Assembly: GCA_030064845.1 (NCBI GenBank) | Contig: JASJEC010000013.1 | Coordinates: 44,526-108,525 of the forward strand | Direction: 5' to 3' | DNA: 64,000 bases | Source: Kiloniellales bacterium | Lineage (GTDB): Bacteria; Pseudomonadota; Alphaproteobacteria; Kiloniellales; JAKSDN01 | Shown: one piece after another, positions 20,063 to 30,374 of the stretch | How positions within the stretch are numbered: position 1 is the first letter of the stretch | Layout: every line of letters starts with the position of its first letter | Notes under the pieces: model-generated | What the model saw: the letters and a program-made list of their open reading frames with translations, nothing else | Told to the model about the DNA's origin: nothing | The model's database searches: none | Made by a program: the position numbers and the translations under genes

Positions 20063-21484
20063 ATGCCCTTAGCGGAGGTGTTTTCGCTCAGCGGACCAGT
20101 CTCCTGGTTCATCTGGTTCCTGGTGCTGGTCATCGCGATGTACTTCGCGCGTGTGCCGGCGCACCGGGCGATCCAAACAATCATGCGCGGACTCTACAAG
20201 GGGCTGCGCATGACCGCGACGTCCCTGAACAAGTCGGCCAACACCATGACCGCGCGCAACCGCGAGGTCCTGCTGGCGGCCGGCCGCGAGGCCACGGAGC
20301 GCGTCATCGAGCGCGAGTTCGAGCGCATCGACGCGGGCGTCAAGCGCGACCTCTCGGAGTGTCCCCTTCTGAACCGCCGCCTGAGCGAGCAGGTCACGAA
20401 GATGGAGGAGGACCACGACGCCAGCAAGGAGGTGCCGCCGACACCGCCGGGCTGGGTCGACGCGGTCGAGAAAGTCGCGAACATCGATTCCAAGGGCGAT
20501 CCCATGGTCGCCCAGATCCTCGAGGGCATCCACACTTCGCTGAACAAGGCCCAGTCCCAGGCCAAGGAGGACTACCGCAAGGCGACCGAGGAGCGCCACC
20601 AGCGCCTCAAGGACATGATCCCTTACTGGCGCAAGGCGATCCAGAACCAGAAAGAGATCGACAGCAAGATGACCAGTCTGCTGCAGCGGACTCAGATCAT
20701 CGACCGACACATCGAGCAGTACGAGAACATCCTGCGCCAGACCGACCGGGCCGAGCGCACCCTGACCTCGTCCTCGCTGGTGCAGTTCTTCGTCTCCTTC
20801 TTCGTCCTGGTCATCGCCACCGGCGGCGCCATCATCAACTTCAACCTGATCGCCCGGCCGATGGCCGAGATGGTCGGCGGCACCAACTACATCGCCGGCT
20901 TCAAGGTCGCCGACATCGCCGCCCTGGTCATCATCCTGGTGGAGATCTCGATCGGCCTGTTCCTAATGGAATCGCTCCGCATCACGCGCCTGTTCCCGGT
21001 CATCGGGGCGCTGGCCGACAACATGCGGATCAAGATGATCTGGATCACCCTGACCATCCTGACCATCCTGGCCAGCGTCGAGGCCGGCCTGGCCCTGATG
21101 CGCGACGTCCTTCTGCAGGACGAGCTGCTCCTGAGCGCCCAGCTGCGCGGCGACACGGAATCGGTCTCCGACGCCACGGGCATGGGCTGGATCACCACGG
21201 CGGCGCAGATGGGCATGGGCTTCATCCTGCCCTTCGCGCTGACCTTCGTCGCGATCCCGCTGGAGACCTTCGTCCATTCGCTGCGCACCGTGCTCGGCAT
21301 CTGCGCCGTCGGCGGCCTGCGCGGCCTGTCGGTCGCCCTGCGCTGGCTCGGCCAGATGTTCCGCACGATCGGCGACCTGCTGGTCGACGCCTACGACATC
21401 GTCATCTTCGCGCCGCTGTTCATCGAGAACCAGATCAAGAGCCATGCGGGCGATGTGCGCAAACACGCTAGGGAACAGCCCTGA
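20063..21484 (+). CDS. Membrane protein with periplasmic or cytoplasmic coiled coil, unknown family
   Basis: A 473-residue protein I do not recognise. A membrane helix at residues 13-29 is followed by a long charged helical region (about 35-240) with coiled-coil character (for example VEKVANIDSKGDPMV, then QSQAKEDYRKATEERHQRL). Five further hydrophobic segments lie at about 241-265, 278-307, 322-345, 374-402 and 408-425. No nucleotide-binding or protease motif is visible. The downstream vWA lipoprotein gene starts 5 nt after its stop, so they form a two-gene operon ended by a strong terminator. A structural, channel-like or force-sensing role with the lipoprotein is conceivable but is speculation. 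Confidence 0.7.
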   Translation: MPLAEVFSLSGPVSWFIWFLVLVIAMYFARVPAHRAIQTIMRGLYKGLRMTATSLNKSANTMTARNREVLLAAGREATERVIEREFERIDAGVKRDLSECPLLNRRLSEQVTKMEEDHDASKEVPPTPPGWVDAVEKVANIDSKGDPMVAQILEGIHTSLNKAQSQAKEDYRKATEERHQRLKDMIPYWRKAIQNQKEIDSKMTSLLQRTQIIDRHIEQYENILRQTDRAERTLTSSSLVQFFVSFFVLVIATGGAIINFNLIARPMAEMVGGTNYIAGFKVADIAALVIILVEISIGLFLMESLRITRLFPVIGALADNMRIKMIWITLTILTILASVEAGLALMRDVLLQDELLLSAQLRGDTESVSDATGMGWITTAAQMGMGFILPFALTFVAIPLETFVHSLRTVLGICAVGGLRGLSVALRWLGQMFRTIGDLLVDAYDIVIFAPLFIENQIKSHAGDVRKHAREQP

Positions 21485-21489
21485 GAAAG

Positions 21490-22149
21490 ATGAGCATCAT
21501 GAAACGATTTCTATCGATTGCCGGCCTGACCCTCGCTCTCGGCCTCGCCGGCTGCTCCGAACCGGAACCGCAGGGTCGCGGCGTCTACATGCTGATCGAC
21601 ACCTCGGGCACCTATACCGAGGAGCTGGAGAAGGCGCAGCAGATCATCAACGCGATCCTGGCCCGCCTCGATCCGGGCGACTCCTTCGCGGTCGCGCGGA
21701 TCGACACCGGCAGCTTCAACGAGAAGGACATCGTCGCCAAGGTGACCTTCGACGACCGGCCCAGCATGGCGAACCAGCAGAAGCGCAAGTTCCGCGATCT
21801 GGTCGACGACTTCGTCAAGCGCGCCAAGCCGGCCCAGTACACCGACATCACCGGCGGTATCCTTCAGGCCACCGAGTTCCTGAACGAGAAGAACCCGGGC
21901 AACAAGGTGATCCTGATCTTCTCGGACCTCAAGGAAGAGCTCAAGAAGGGCTACAACCGGGACATTCCGCTGGCGGTCGACGGCTACAGCGTGGTCGCGC
22001 TCAACGTGACCAAGCTCCGGACCGACAACATCAACCCGCGGGAGTACCTGGAGCGCCTCGAGGACTGGCAGGGCAAAGTGGAATCGGGCGGCGGCTCCTG
22101 GCGCGTGATCAACGACCTGGACCGTCTGGAGCGCATCCTGCTCAATTAG
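21490..22149 (+). CDS. von Willebrand factor A domain lipoprotein
   Basis: A 219-residue protein with a lipoprotein signal (lipobox GLAGC, Cys22) and a compact vWA domain. The metal-ion-dependent adhesion site is present in slightly modified form: Asp37-Thr-Ser-Gly-Thr41 (DxSxT in place of DxSxS), a Thr in YTDITGG, and an Asp in ILIFSDLKEE. Such domains mediate metal-dependent protein binding. The mature protein should be anchored in the inner or outer membrane facing the periplasm. It is co-transcribed with the multi-pass membrane protein upstream (5-nt gap), and both are closed by a terminator at 22170-22206. I know no named system with this pair. Confidence 0.85.
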   Translation: MSIMKRFLSIAGLTLALGLAGCSEPEPQGRGVYMLIDTSGTYTEELEKAQQIINAILARLDPGDSFAVARIDTGSFNEKDIVAKVTFDDRPSMANQQKRKFRDLVDDFVKRAKPAQYTDITGGILQATEFLNEKNPGNKVILIFSDLKEELKKGYNRDIPLAVDGYSVVALNVTKLRTDNINPREYLERLEDWQGKVESGGGSWRVINDLDRLERILLN

Positions 22150-22169
22150 GCGCGCTTCTCCTCGAAACC

Positions 22170-22206
22170 GCGAAACACCCCGCCGGGCTCCGGCGGGGTG
22201 TTTCGC
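22170..22206 (+). terminator. Strong Rho-independent terminator
   Basis: A perfect 17-bp stem (left arm 22170-22186, right arm 22190-22206) with a 3-nt loop GCT, beginning GCGAAACACCCCGCC, followed by TTTCC. It lies 20 nt after the vWA lipoprotein stop and should end the two-gene transcript. The U-tract is short, but the AAA/TTT at the stem base adds to it. Confidence 0.85.
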
Positions 22207-22258
22207 TTTCCGGCGTCAGAGCGAGGTCGCGGAAGAACTACTGCGTACTTGATAAAGG

Positions 22259-22338
22259 TCATCCTTCGACAAAGCTCAGGATGAGGGTAAGTGCCTGAAA
22301 CATCTCACCCTCACCCTGAGCTTGTCGAAGGGTGATGG
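22259..22338. repeat. Palindromic intergenic repeat, family A, copy 1
   Basis: An imperfect 80-nt inverted repeat whose arms contain CCTTCGACAAAGCTCAGGAT and its complement CCTGAGCTTGTCGAAGGG. Copies 2 and 3 are at 26209-26289 and 46731-46810. The arm core CTTCGACAGGCTCAGG is a REP-like sequence seen in very many proteobacterial genomes. It lies between two co-directional genes, upstream of tldE. Confidence 0.85.
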
Positions 22339-22452
22339 CGCCAGCTAGGCGCCTTTTCTGCGGCTCGCCAGGACGCGCGTGCATCGGCGCCGGCCCTTGC
22401 TATATATAGCCGAGACCACAACCCGACGAAGCACGCCATTCCGGGAGCTCAG

Positions 22453-23793
22453 ATGGATTCGGCACACGCCCTCACGCTGCTCGACGACGTGATCAAGAAG
22501 GCCAAGAAGGCCGGCGCCGATGGCGCCGACGGCCTGGTGGCCCATTCGGTTTCGCTCTCCTATGCCCAGCGCCTGGGCACGCTCGAACGCCTGGAGCGGG
22601 AGGAAGGCCAGGACCTGGGCCTGCGGGTCTTCGTCGGCCGGCGCCAGGCCATCGTCTCCTCGACCGATACGGACCCGGCCGCGATGGATACCCTGGTCGA
22701 GCGCGCGCTAGCCATGGCCCGGGCGGTGCCCGAGGACCCCCACTGCGGGCTCGCCGAGCCGGCCCAGCTGGCCGAGGATCTGCCGTCGCTCGATATGGAG
22801 GATCCGGACGAGCCGACCACAGAGCATCTGATCGCGCGCGCGGCCGCCTGCGAGGAAGCGGCCCGCGCGGTCGAGGGCGTGACCAACTCGGAAGGCGCCG
22901 AGGCCAGCTGGACGCGCGGCGCGGTCGCGCTCGCCACCTCCAACGGCTTCGCGGCGAGCTACGCGTCCTCGCGCCACGCCGTCGCGGTTTCGGTGCTGGC
23001 GGGCGAAGGCCTGTCCATGGAGCGGGACTACGACTTCTCGTCCTGCGTCCACGGCGCCGACCTCGAGGACCCGGCCGAGATCGGCCGGCGCGCCGGCGAA
23101 CGGGCGGTGAAGCGCCTGGGCGCGCGCCGGGTCTCGACCAAGCGCGTGCCGGTCGTCTTCGATCCCCGGGTGGCCGGCGGACTGGTCGGCCACTTGGCCA
23201 GCGCCATCAACGGTGCCGCCATCGCGCGCGGCACCTCTTTCCTGAAGGACAAGATGGGCGAGCAGATCTTCGCGCCGGGCATCACCATCGTCGACGATCC
23301 GCACCGGCCGCGCGGCCTCCGCTCCAAGCCCTTCGACGGCGAGGGAGTCGCCAACGACCGTCTCGAGGTGATCGCCGACGGGCGCCTGACCACCTGGATT
23401 CTCGACCTCGCCTCGGCGCGGCAACTGGGGCTGGAGACCACCGGCCGCGCCGCCCGCAGCGCCTCGGCCCCGCCCTCGCCCTCGACCACCAACCTCTACA
23501 TGGCGCCGGGCGCCCAGAGCCCGAGCGCGCTCATGGCCGACATCGACGAGGGGCTCTATGTCACCGAGATGATGGGCATGGGCGTCAACGGCATCACCGG
23601 CGACTACAGCCGGGGTGCGGCCGGGTTCTGGATCGAACGCGGCGAGCTGGCTTATCCGGTCAGCGAGCTGACCATCGCCGGCAATCTCAAGGAGATGTTT
23701 CCGCATCTAACGCCGGCCGACGACCTGACCTTCCGCTACGGCACCAACGCGCCGACCCTGCGGATCGAGGGCATGACCGTCGCCGGCCAGTAA
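22453..23793 (+). CDS. tldE: TldE/PmbA, partner of the TldD protease
   Basis: A 446-residue non-catalytic subunit of the TldD/TldE protease complex. It shares the overall fold with TldD but lacks the HExxH zinc motif. Family segments include VSLSYAQRLGTLERLEREEGQD, given here as RLGTLERLEREEGQ, the AFKSIARGTSFLK-like region AAIARGTSFLKDKMGEQIF, and the C-terminal MGMGVNGITGDYSRGAAGFWI split as GVNGITGDYSRGAAGF. Also called PmbA. Its partner tldD is at 5287-6720 on the same strand but in a different transcription unit. The start ATG has GGGAG upstream. Confidence 0.94.
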   Translation: MDSAHALTLLDDVIKKAKKAGADGADGLVAHSVSLSYAQRLGTLERLEREEGQDLGLRVFVGRRQAIVSSTDTDPAAMDTLVERALAMARAVPEDPHCGLAEPAQLAEDLPSLDMEDPDEPTTEHLIARAAACEEAARAVEGVTNSEGAEASWTRGAVALATSNGFAASYASSRHAVAVSVLAGEGLSMERDYDFSSCVHGADLEDPAEIGRRAGERAVKRLGARRVSTKRVPVVFDPRVAGGLVGHLASAINGAAIARGTSFLKDKMGEQIFAPGITIVDDPHRPRGLRSKPFDGEGVANDRLEVIADGRLTTWILDLASARQLGLETTGRAARSASAPPSPSTTNLYMAPGAQSPSALMADIDEGLYVTEMMGMGVNGITGDYSRGAAGFWIERGELAYPVSELTIAGNLKEMFPHLTPADDLTFRYGTNAPTLRIEGMTVAGQ

Positions 23794-23802
23794 GGCCCCC
23801 GG

Positions 23803-24744
23803 TCAGGCGCGGGCGGCACTCTTGGGCATGATGATTCGGAGGCCGCCGGGCAGCAGACCGACGGAGAGCGGCAGCCGCGCGATCAGGTCGCCGTCGCCCT
23901 GAACCGGCTCGTCCTGCAGCCCCTCGATCAGGACGTCACGGCCTTCGACGATCGACATGTCGGGCAGCGCCGGCAGGCGGCCGAGGGCGAGCGCCGCGGC
24001 GTAGCGCAGAACGTTGAAGGGGCCGCCGCGCCGGAATAGGCAGACCTGGAAATGGGGTGCGTCGAGCCTGGCCAGGGGCGCGCAAATGAAGTTCCCGGCG
24101 TAGTGGGCGCCCTTGGCTACCAGCACCGAGGTCGCCCGGTGGTCCGTGCCGTCGATCGAGACGCGATAGGTCGGATAGGGGAAGCGGCGCAACTGCCGGG
24201 CCGACTCCCAGACGTAGGCGCCCTTTCCAATCAGGCGCTTCAGTCTCACGTCGACCCCGGCCACGACGTGGGCGTCGAAGCCGACGCCGGCCGTGATCGT
24301 GAACAGGCGGCCGTTGGCGCGGCCGAGCACCACCGAGCGGGCCTCGCCCTCGAGGATGGTTTCGGCGATCGCGCCGGGGTCGAGCCGCAGGCCGATCTCG
24401 TTCGCGATCAGGTTCGCGGTACCCATCGGCAGGACGGCCAGCGGCGGGCCGTCGCCGCCCGGCCGCCGAGCGACCATGCCGTTGATCACCTCGTTGATCG
24501 TCCCGTCGCCGCCGGCGACGACGATGGCGTCCGCGTCGCGCGGATCGACGGCGCCGCCGAGATGCTCCGCGTGGCCGCGGCCCTTGGTCTCGTTCAAGTC
24601 GAGCTGGCAGCCGCGCTCGCGCAGGATCGCCAGGGTGCTCTCCAAGCGGCGGCGCACGCGGCGGCCGGCCACGGGATTGAACACCACGGCGAGCCGCCGC
24701 GGCGCAATCATCCGTTCAGTCGTGGAGAGAGCGGCATCCTTCAT
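23803..24744 (-). CDS. Diacylglycerol/sphingosine kinase-family lipid kinase
   Basis: A 313-residue DagK/YegS-type lipid kinase. The nucleotide-binding motif GGDGT is at residues 78-82, preceded by VVFNPVAGRR (residues 20-29), and the C-terminal beta-sandwich domain is complete, ending near DGDLIARLPLSVGLLPGG. Members phosphorylate diacylglycerol or related lipids, or long-chain bases. The substrate is not predictable. Two in-frame starts exist (24744 and Met12 at 24711); neither has a strong Shine-Dalgarno. It is divergent from the glycosyltransferase gene, with a 280-bp AT-richer gap between them. Confidence 0.88.
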   Translation of the reverse strand: MKDAALSTTERMIAPRRLAVVFNPVAGRRVRRRLESTLAILRERGCQLDLNETKGRGHAEHLGGAVDPRDADAIVVAGGDGTINEVINGMVARRPGGDGPPLAVLPMGTANLIANEIGLRLDPGAIAETILEGEARSVVLGRANGRLFTITAGVGFDAHVVAGVDVRLKRLIGKGAYVWESARQLRRFPYPTYRVSIDGTDHRATSVLVAKGAHYAGNFICAPLARLDAPHFQVCLFRRGGPFNVLRYAAALALGRLPALPDMSIVEGRDVLIEGLQDEPVQGDGDLIARLPLSVGLLPGGLRIIMPKSAARA

Positions 24745-25026
24745 TGTGTTTCTAGAGTAGCCAAATCGTGGATGAGATGTTCATTACCTGGGTTCCACAA
24801 ACAGTGAAAAAAAGTTTCAAATGATCGCCGGATATCGCCCAAGAAAACGCGGTACAGACTAGGCGTGCGCAAAGCCAGATCGGCGACTTGTCGCCTGGCC
24901 CCGCCCGCCGGCGGAGCATCTGGGCGCCGCTTGACAAGCAGAGAGGCCGGTGGCACCTGCTGTCGAGGGCCCAGACTCGGCGCGTACGACGATTCAGCCC
25001 CGCCCACGGTCGAAGGCCGCTGTTTG

Positions 25027-26061
25027 ATGCGCATAGCCCTCGTTTCCGATGCCTGGCACCCGCAGGTGAACGGCGTTGTCAGGACGCTCGCGCGGGTCAG
25101 AGAGGAACTCGAAGGCGCGGGGCACGAGATCGAGGTGATCTCGCCCGACCGCTTCCGCTCCGTGCCCTGCCCGACCTATCCGGAGATACGGCTGGCGCTC
25201 TTCCCCGGGCGGGGCGTGGCCAGGATCCTCGATGCGACGGAGCCCCAGGCCATCCATATCGCGACCGAGGGCCCGCTCGGTATCGCGGCACGCCGCTACT
25301 GCCTGAAGCGGAAGCTGGGCTTCACGAGCTCGTTTCACACGCGCTTTCCGGAGTACCTCCAGGCCCGCACCGGCTTTCCTACCCGGCTGGCCTACGACTG
25401 GATGCGCCGATTCCACGCGCCGTCCGCCGGATGCCTGGTGGCCACGGACTCGATGCGCAAGGAGCTCAGCCTGCGCGGCTTCGTCAACCTGAAGCCCTGG
25501 AGCCGCGGCGTCGATTCCGAGCTGTTCCGGCCCCGCGAGGACAAGCTCCTCGACCAGCCCGAACCGATCTTCCTCTACGTCGGCCGGGTCGCGGTAGAGA
25601 AGAACATCGGCGCCTTCCTCGACCTCGACCTGCCGGGCAGCAAGGTGGTGGTCGGCGACGGCCCGCAGCTCGACGAGCTGCGCCGGCGCTATCCCGAGGT
25701 GGTCTTCACCGGCGCCAAGTTCGGCGAAGAGCTCGCCCGGCACTTCGCCTCGGCCCAGGTCTTCGTCTTTCCGAGCCGCACCGACACCTTCGGCCTCGTC
25801 GTGCTCGAGGCGCTCTCGGCCGGCGTGCCGGTGGCGGCCTATCCGGTTCCCGGGCCGCTCGACATCGTCGGCAACGCCGGCGTCGGCGTCCTGCACGAGG
25901 ACCTGGCACTGGCGGCGCGCCAGGCGCTGCACATTCCCCGCGAGCGCTGCCGCGAACACGCCCTCAAGTTCAGCTGGCCGCGCTGCGCCCAGCAGTTTCT
26001 CGACAACCTCTCGATTCTCGCGCCGCGCGGCGCGGGCGTCGCCTCCTCAATCGCGGCCTGA
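25027..26061 (+). CDS. Family 4 glycosyltransferase (alpha-mannosyltransferase-like)
   Basis: A 344-residue GT-B enzyme beginning MRIALVSDAWHPQVNGVVRT, the hallmark of the GDP-mannose-dependent alpha-mannosyltransferase group of GT4 (MgtA/PimB-like). The donor-binding C-terminal half contains PIFLYVGRVAVEKNI and the EX7E-like FPSRTDTFGLVVLEALSAG. The true start is the ATG at 25027; the frame upstream is open to 24865 but does not resemble the family. Probable role: transferring a hexose to a lipid or polysaccharide acceptor at the inner membrane. It is next to a lipid-kinase homologue, so a lipid-related role is plausible. Confidence 0.9.
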   Translation: MRIALVSDAWHPQVNGVVRTLARVREELEGAGHEIEVISPDRFRSVPCPTYPEIRLALFPGRGVARILDATEPQAIHIATEGPLGIAARRYCLKRKLGFTSSFHTRFPEYLQARTGFPTRLAYDWMRRFHAPSAGCLVATDSMRKELSLRGFVNLKPWSRGVDSELFRPREDKLLDQPEPIFLYVGRVAVEKNIGAFLDLDLPGSKVVVGDGPQLDELRRRYPEVVFTGAKFGEELARHFASAQVFVFPSRTDTFGLVVLEALSAGVPVAAYPVPGPLDIVGNAGVGVLHEDLALAARQALHIPRERCREHALKFSWPRCAQQFLDNLSILAPRGAGVASSIAA

Positions 26062-26208
26062 CGCGCTTCGTCGGCGCCGCTTCCCGCCGGGCGGATATGG
26101 ACGAAAGGCCGCTTGCCGCAGCCGGTCGAGAGCCTCGAGGCCTGGCGAACCGACGAGTGAAAGTCGGCCCTTTGCAAGGTGCTGGGAATCACCTGAGCCC
26201 TTGATCAC

Positions 26209-26289
26209 GGTTATCCTTCGACAGGCTCAGGATGAGGGTGTTCCCTTGATACACTCCGCCCTCACCCTGAGCCTGTCGAAGGGTGATGG
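26209..26289. repeat. Palindromic intergenic repeat, family A, copy 2
   Basis: Inverted repeat of about 80 nt: TTATCCTTCGACAGGCTCAG on the left and CCTGAGCCTGTCGAAGGGTG on the right. It sits between two convergent genes (glycosyltransferase and tmpB-like), where it may act as a bidirectional terminator. An apparent short ORF through it (MITVILRQAQDEG) is a translation of the repeat, not a gene. Confidence 0.85.
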
Positions 26290-26351
26290 TGCCGACGAGG
26301 CACTCTTTCAGCCCCCTGCTCGGGCGGATCCGGCGATGCACCGCACCTGGC

Positions 26352-28099
<1,748 letters not shown>

Positions 28100-28221
28100 T
28101 CAGCAGAAACGCGCCGGATCCTGCGCCTTCCCGCGTCGAAAGACAATGCGCCCGATTTGGGAACAGGGGGCGCGGACACGGCCGGACATCGGACTGATCC
28201 GAGGCATCAAGAAAGAAGAGC

Positions 28222-28247
28222 GGCGGCGGCGCCATAGCGCCGCCGCC
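28222..28247 (-). terminator. Rho-independent terminator of the S74 protein gene
   Basis: A perfect 11-bp GC stem (28222-28232 with 28237-28247) with loop CATA on the plus strand. Read on the minus strand, it is followed by CTCTTCTTTCTTG, a T-rich tract. It lies about 45 nt downstream of the stop codon of the S74-domain gene and upstream of tmpA, so it separates the two units. Confidence 0.75.
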
Positions 28248-28290
28248 TGACCAGAAGCATGTGCCGGCGGCGCGCGCCGGCCACTACCCC

Positions 28291-29943
28291 CTACTTCTCG
28301 TTCAACTTGGCTTCCAGGGCATCGAGACGTGCCTGGAGGGCCTCGATGACGGCGTCCTTGCGCCGCAGTTCTTCCTGCAGCGCTTGGACCCCGGCGAGCG
28401 CCACGCCGGCCACGTCGCGCGGCGAGAGCGAGGTGTCGTTGGCACCCAGGCCGAAGGCGGCGTGGAAGTCCTGGGCCATGGGCCCCACGTGGCGCACGCC
28501 CGTCTCGTCGTCCTTGTAGGACCAGGTCGAGACCGGCAGGGCCGCCACCTGGTTCAGCACGGTGGCCCCGTCGACCGGCTCGATGTCCCGCTTGGCGTTG
28601 ACGTCGGAGTTCTCGGTCAAGGTGCCGTCGATCGCCAGGTTGCCGTTCGGCAAGGCCAGCAAGAAGGTATTGCCCGAGGCGATGAGCCTGAGGGCGCCGC
28701 CCTCGGTGAAGCGCAGCTCGCGCGAGCCCTTCTTGGCGAAGAAGGAGTTGGCCGGCCCCATGCCGACCCGCCAGTTGACGCCGGTCGCAACGTTGTTCAG
28801 CTCGATCTGCGGGTTGCCGTTGTTCTCGAGCCGCAGCAGCTGCCGGTTCGCCGCGCTCGCCGCGTTCTCGTCGACCAGGATCTGACTGGTGCCGTCCGAC
28901 CGCCTGACCTCCAGCGCAGAGGCCGGAGCACCGGTGCCGACGCCGACTCTCCCCGCCGCATTGATGCGGAGGGCGTTGAGCGGCGCCTGGTCCGAGACCC
29001 TGAAGATGTCCTGGCCGTTTCTGCCTTCGAAGAAAAGCGCGCCGCCGTCATACTCGACCGACGCGATCCCGCCGGCGACCGTCTCGTCCAGGAATCGGAT
29101 CGCCGGACTGGCGGCGTTGATCTGCAACTCGTCCGCCGGCATCGTGGTGCCGATGCCGACACGGTCGGCCGAACGATCGATGAAGACGGTATTGTCCGCC
29201 AGGCCGACGTCGCCGTTGTCGTCCCCCGTCAAGGTGTTCACGTCATTTGTGGAATTCTGGATGTCGATGACGCTGTGAGACTGTTGCAGATTGTACACAT
29301 TGAGGAAGCCACCGGATTGGTTGCCCTCGCCCCAGATCCAATAGGTATTCGCGCTGGCGGAACTGCAGCCGGCGGGATTGGCCGTTAGGTCCGTGTCGTT
29401 GAAACAGACACCCGGAGTCGCATCGTCGATCTGGACATCCTGCGCCCGAGCCGAGGGAATGATCGCCTCGCCGATGGCGTCCAGCACCGCGCCCGCGAAG
29501 CGCAACGCGCCGCGCCAGAGCGAGGAGTCATCCTCCTCACGAACGACGATGGTGCCGCCGATCACCTCGAAGCTCCCGTTCTGCCGGTTCAGGCTTTCGC
29601 CGGCGTCCTCCTCGTCGGAAGCCGCGGCCGCGGGATCGACCATGATCACCACGACCTCGTAACGGTAGAGCCCGTCGGGATCGCCGGCCGAGGGGCCCCA
29701 GACCACCGGCTCGCCCGCCGAACGGGCGTCAACCACGAGGTTGCCGTCGGGATCGGCGATGCGCACGTTCATGGCGTCGAAGTTCGCCACCGTGTCCGCG
29801 TAGACGGCCACCTGATTGATAGCCACCTCGATGTCGGCGGCCTGCTGCGCCGAGGCACTCGACACCAGCCCGCCGGCCGCGAGGCCTGCCGCCAGGACCG
29901 CGCCCGCGGTCCACGATACCAACTTACGTTTCTCGAAAAGCAT
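28291..29943 (-). CDS. Secreted protein with C-terminal S74 intramolecular chaperone domain
   Basis: A 550-residue protein with a Sec signal peptide (cleavage near SSASAQQAA, residue 33), a beta-rich middle region with repeated VGIGT / VGVGTGAPASALEVRR units, and a C-terminal peptidase S74 domain (TENSDVNAKRDIEPVDG through VRHVGPMAQDFHAAFG), followed by a short coiled coil (EALQARLDALEAKL). S74 domains assist trimerisation of phage tail spikes and then cleave themselves off; Ser in the SDVNAK motif is the expected nucleophile. Here the signal peptide argues for an exported cell-surface or secreted fibre, not a phage tail. It has GGGGAGAG as ribosome binding site and stands alone. Confidence 0.85.
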   Translation of the reverse strand: MLFEKRKLVSWTAGAVLAAGLAAGGLVSSASAQQAADIEVAINQVAVYADTVANFDAMNVRIADPDGNLVVDARSAGEPVVWGPSAGDPDGLYRYEVVVIMVDPAAAASDEEDAGESLNRQNGSFEVIGGTIVVREEDDSSLWRGALRFAGAVLDAIGEAIIPSARAQDVQIDDATPGVCFNDTDLTANPAGCSSASANTYWIWGEGNQSGGFLNVYNLQQSHSVIDIQNSTNDVNTLTGDDNGDVGLADNTVFIDRSADRVGIGTTMPADELQINAASPAIRFLDETVAGGIASVEYDGGALFFEGRNGQDIFRVSDQAPLNALRINAAGRVGVGTGAPASALEVRRSDGTSQILVDENAASAANRQLLRLENNGNPQIELNNVATGVNWRVGMGPANSFFAKKGSRELRFTEGGALRLIASGNTFLLALPNGNLAIDGTLTENSDVNAKRDIEPVDGATVLNQVAALPVSTWSYKDDETGVRHVGPMAQDFHAAFGLGANDTSLSPRDVAGVALAGVQALQEELRRKDAVIEALQARLDALEAKLNEK

Positions 29944-30255
29944 CCTACTCTCCCCTCAAAGGGTTCCTGTGAATGGAACCTCGTCGCTCACTTCCACTTG
30001 GCCGACATTTCAAAGCTTCGCCGCCGGCTGACACCAAGCACCGGTGAAAATGAGCCCCGTTAAGAACGCGGCTTGGTGCATAAAACTCAAAGAACGACTC
30101 GAAGCGACCCTTCACGCAAAGCGCGCAAAAAAGTTTGCCTGCGCAAACCTGGAATAGGCCGTCCCAAAAAATAAAAGTGAATCAACTGTCGGGTAGAAAT
30201 TTCTTGGTGACGATGTGAAAGTAAGAATTCTCATCACCAATTCTGCAGTTTTGCT

Positions 30256-30269
30256 TTGACGCAGATCAA
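30256..30269 (+). promoter_or_regulatory. FNR/FixK-type operator
   Basis: TTGACGCAGATCAA fits the FNR/FixK/FnrL consensus TTGAT-N4-ATCAA with a single mismatch, and the TTGAC half is common in alphaproteobacterial sites. It lies in the 430-bp AT-richer gap between the divergent S74 gene (start 29943) and the VOC gene (start 30375), about 105 nt upstream of the latter. The rest of that gap holds no gene I can identify. Neither neighbour is an obvious microaerobic gene. Confidence 0.5.
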
Positions 30270-30374
30270 ACATAGCGAGGCAGTTGCTTTGCTGCGGACC
30301 GACAAGCCGGCCGACACTCAAGATCATCGAGAACGTCCGGCCGCCGGGCGCGCCGGTCTACTGACAACCACCCC

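Noticed and set aside
22170..22340. Tandem hairpins considered as a CRISPR or attachment site
   Set aside because: There are no regularly spaced direct repeats with unique spacers. The first hairpin is a terminator and the second a REP-like palindrome.
24865..25026. N-terminal extension of the glycosyltransferase
   Set aside because: The extension is Arg/Cys-rich and unlike the family; the canonical start MRIALVSDAWHPQVNG is complete.
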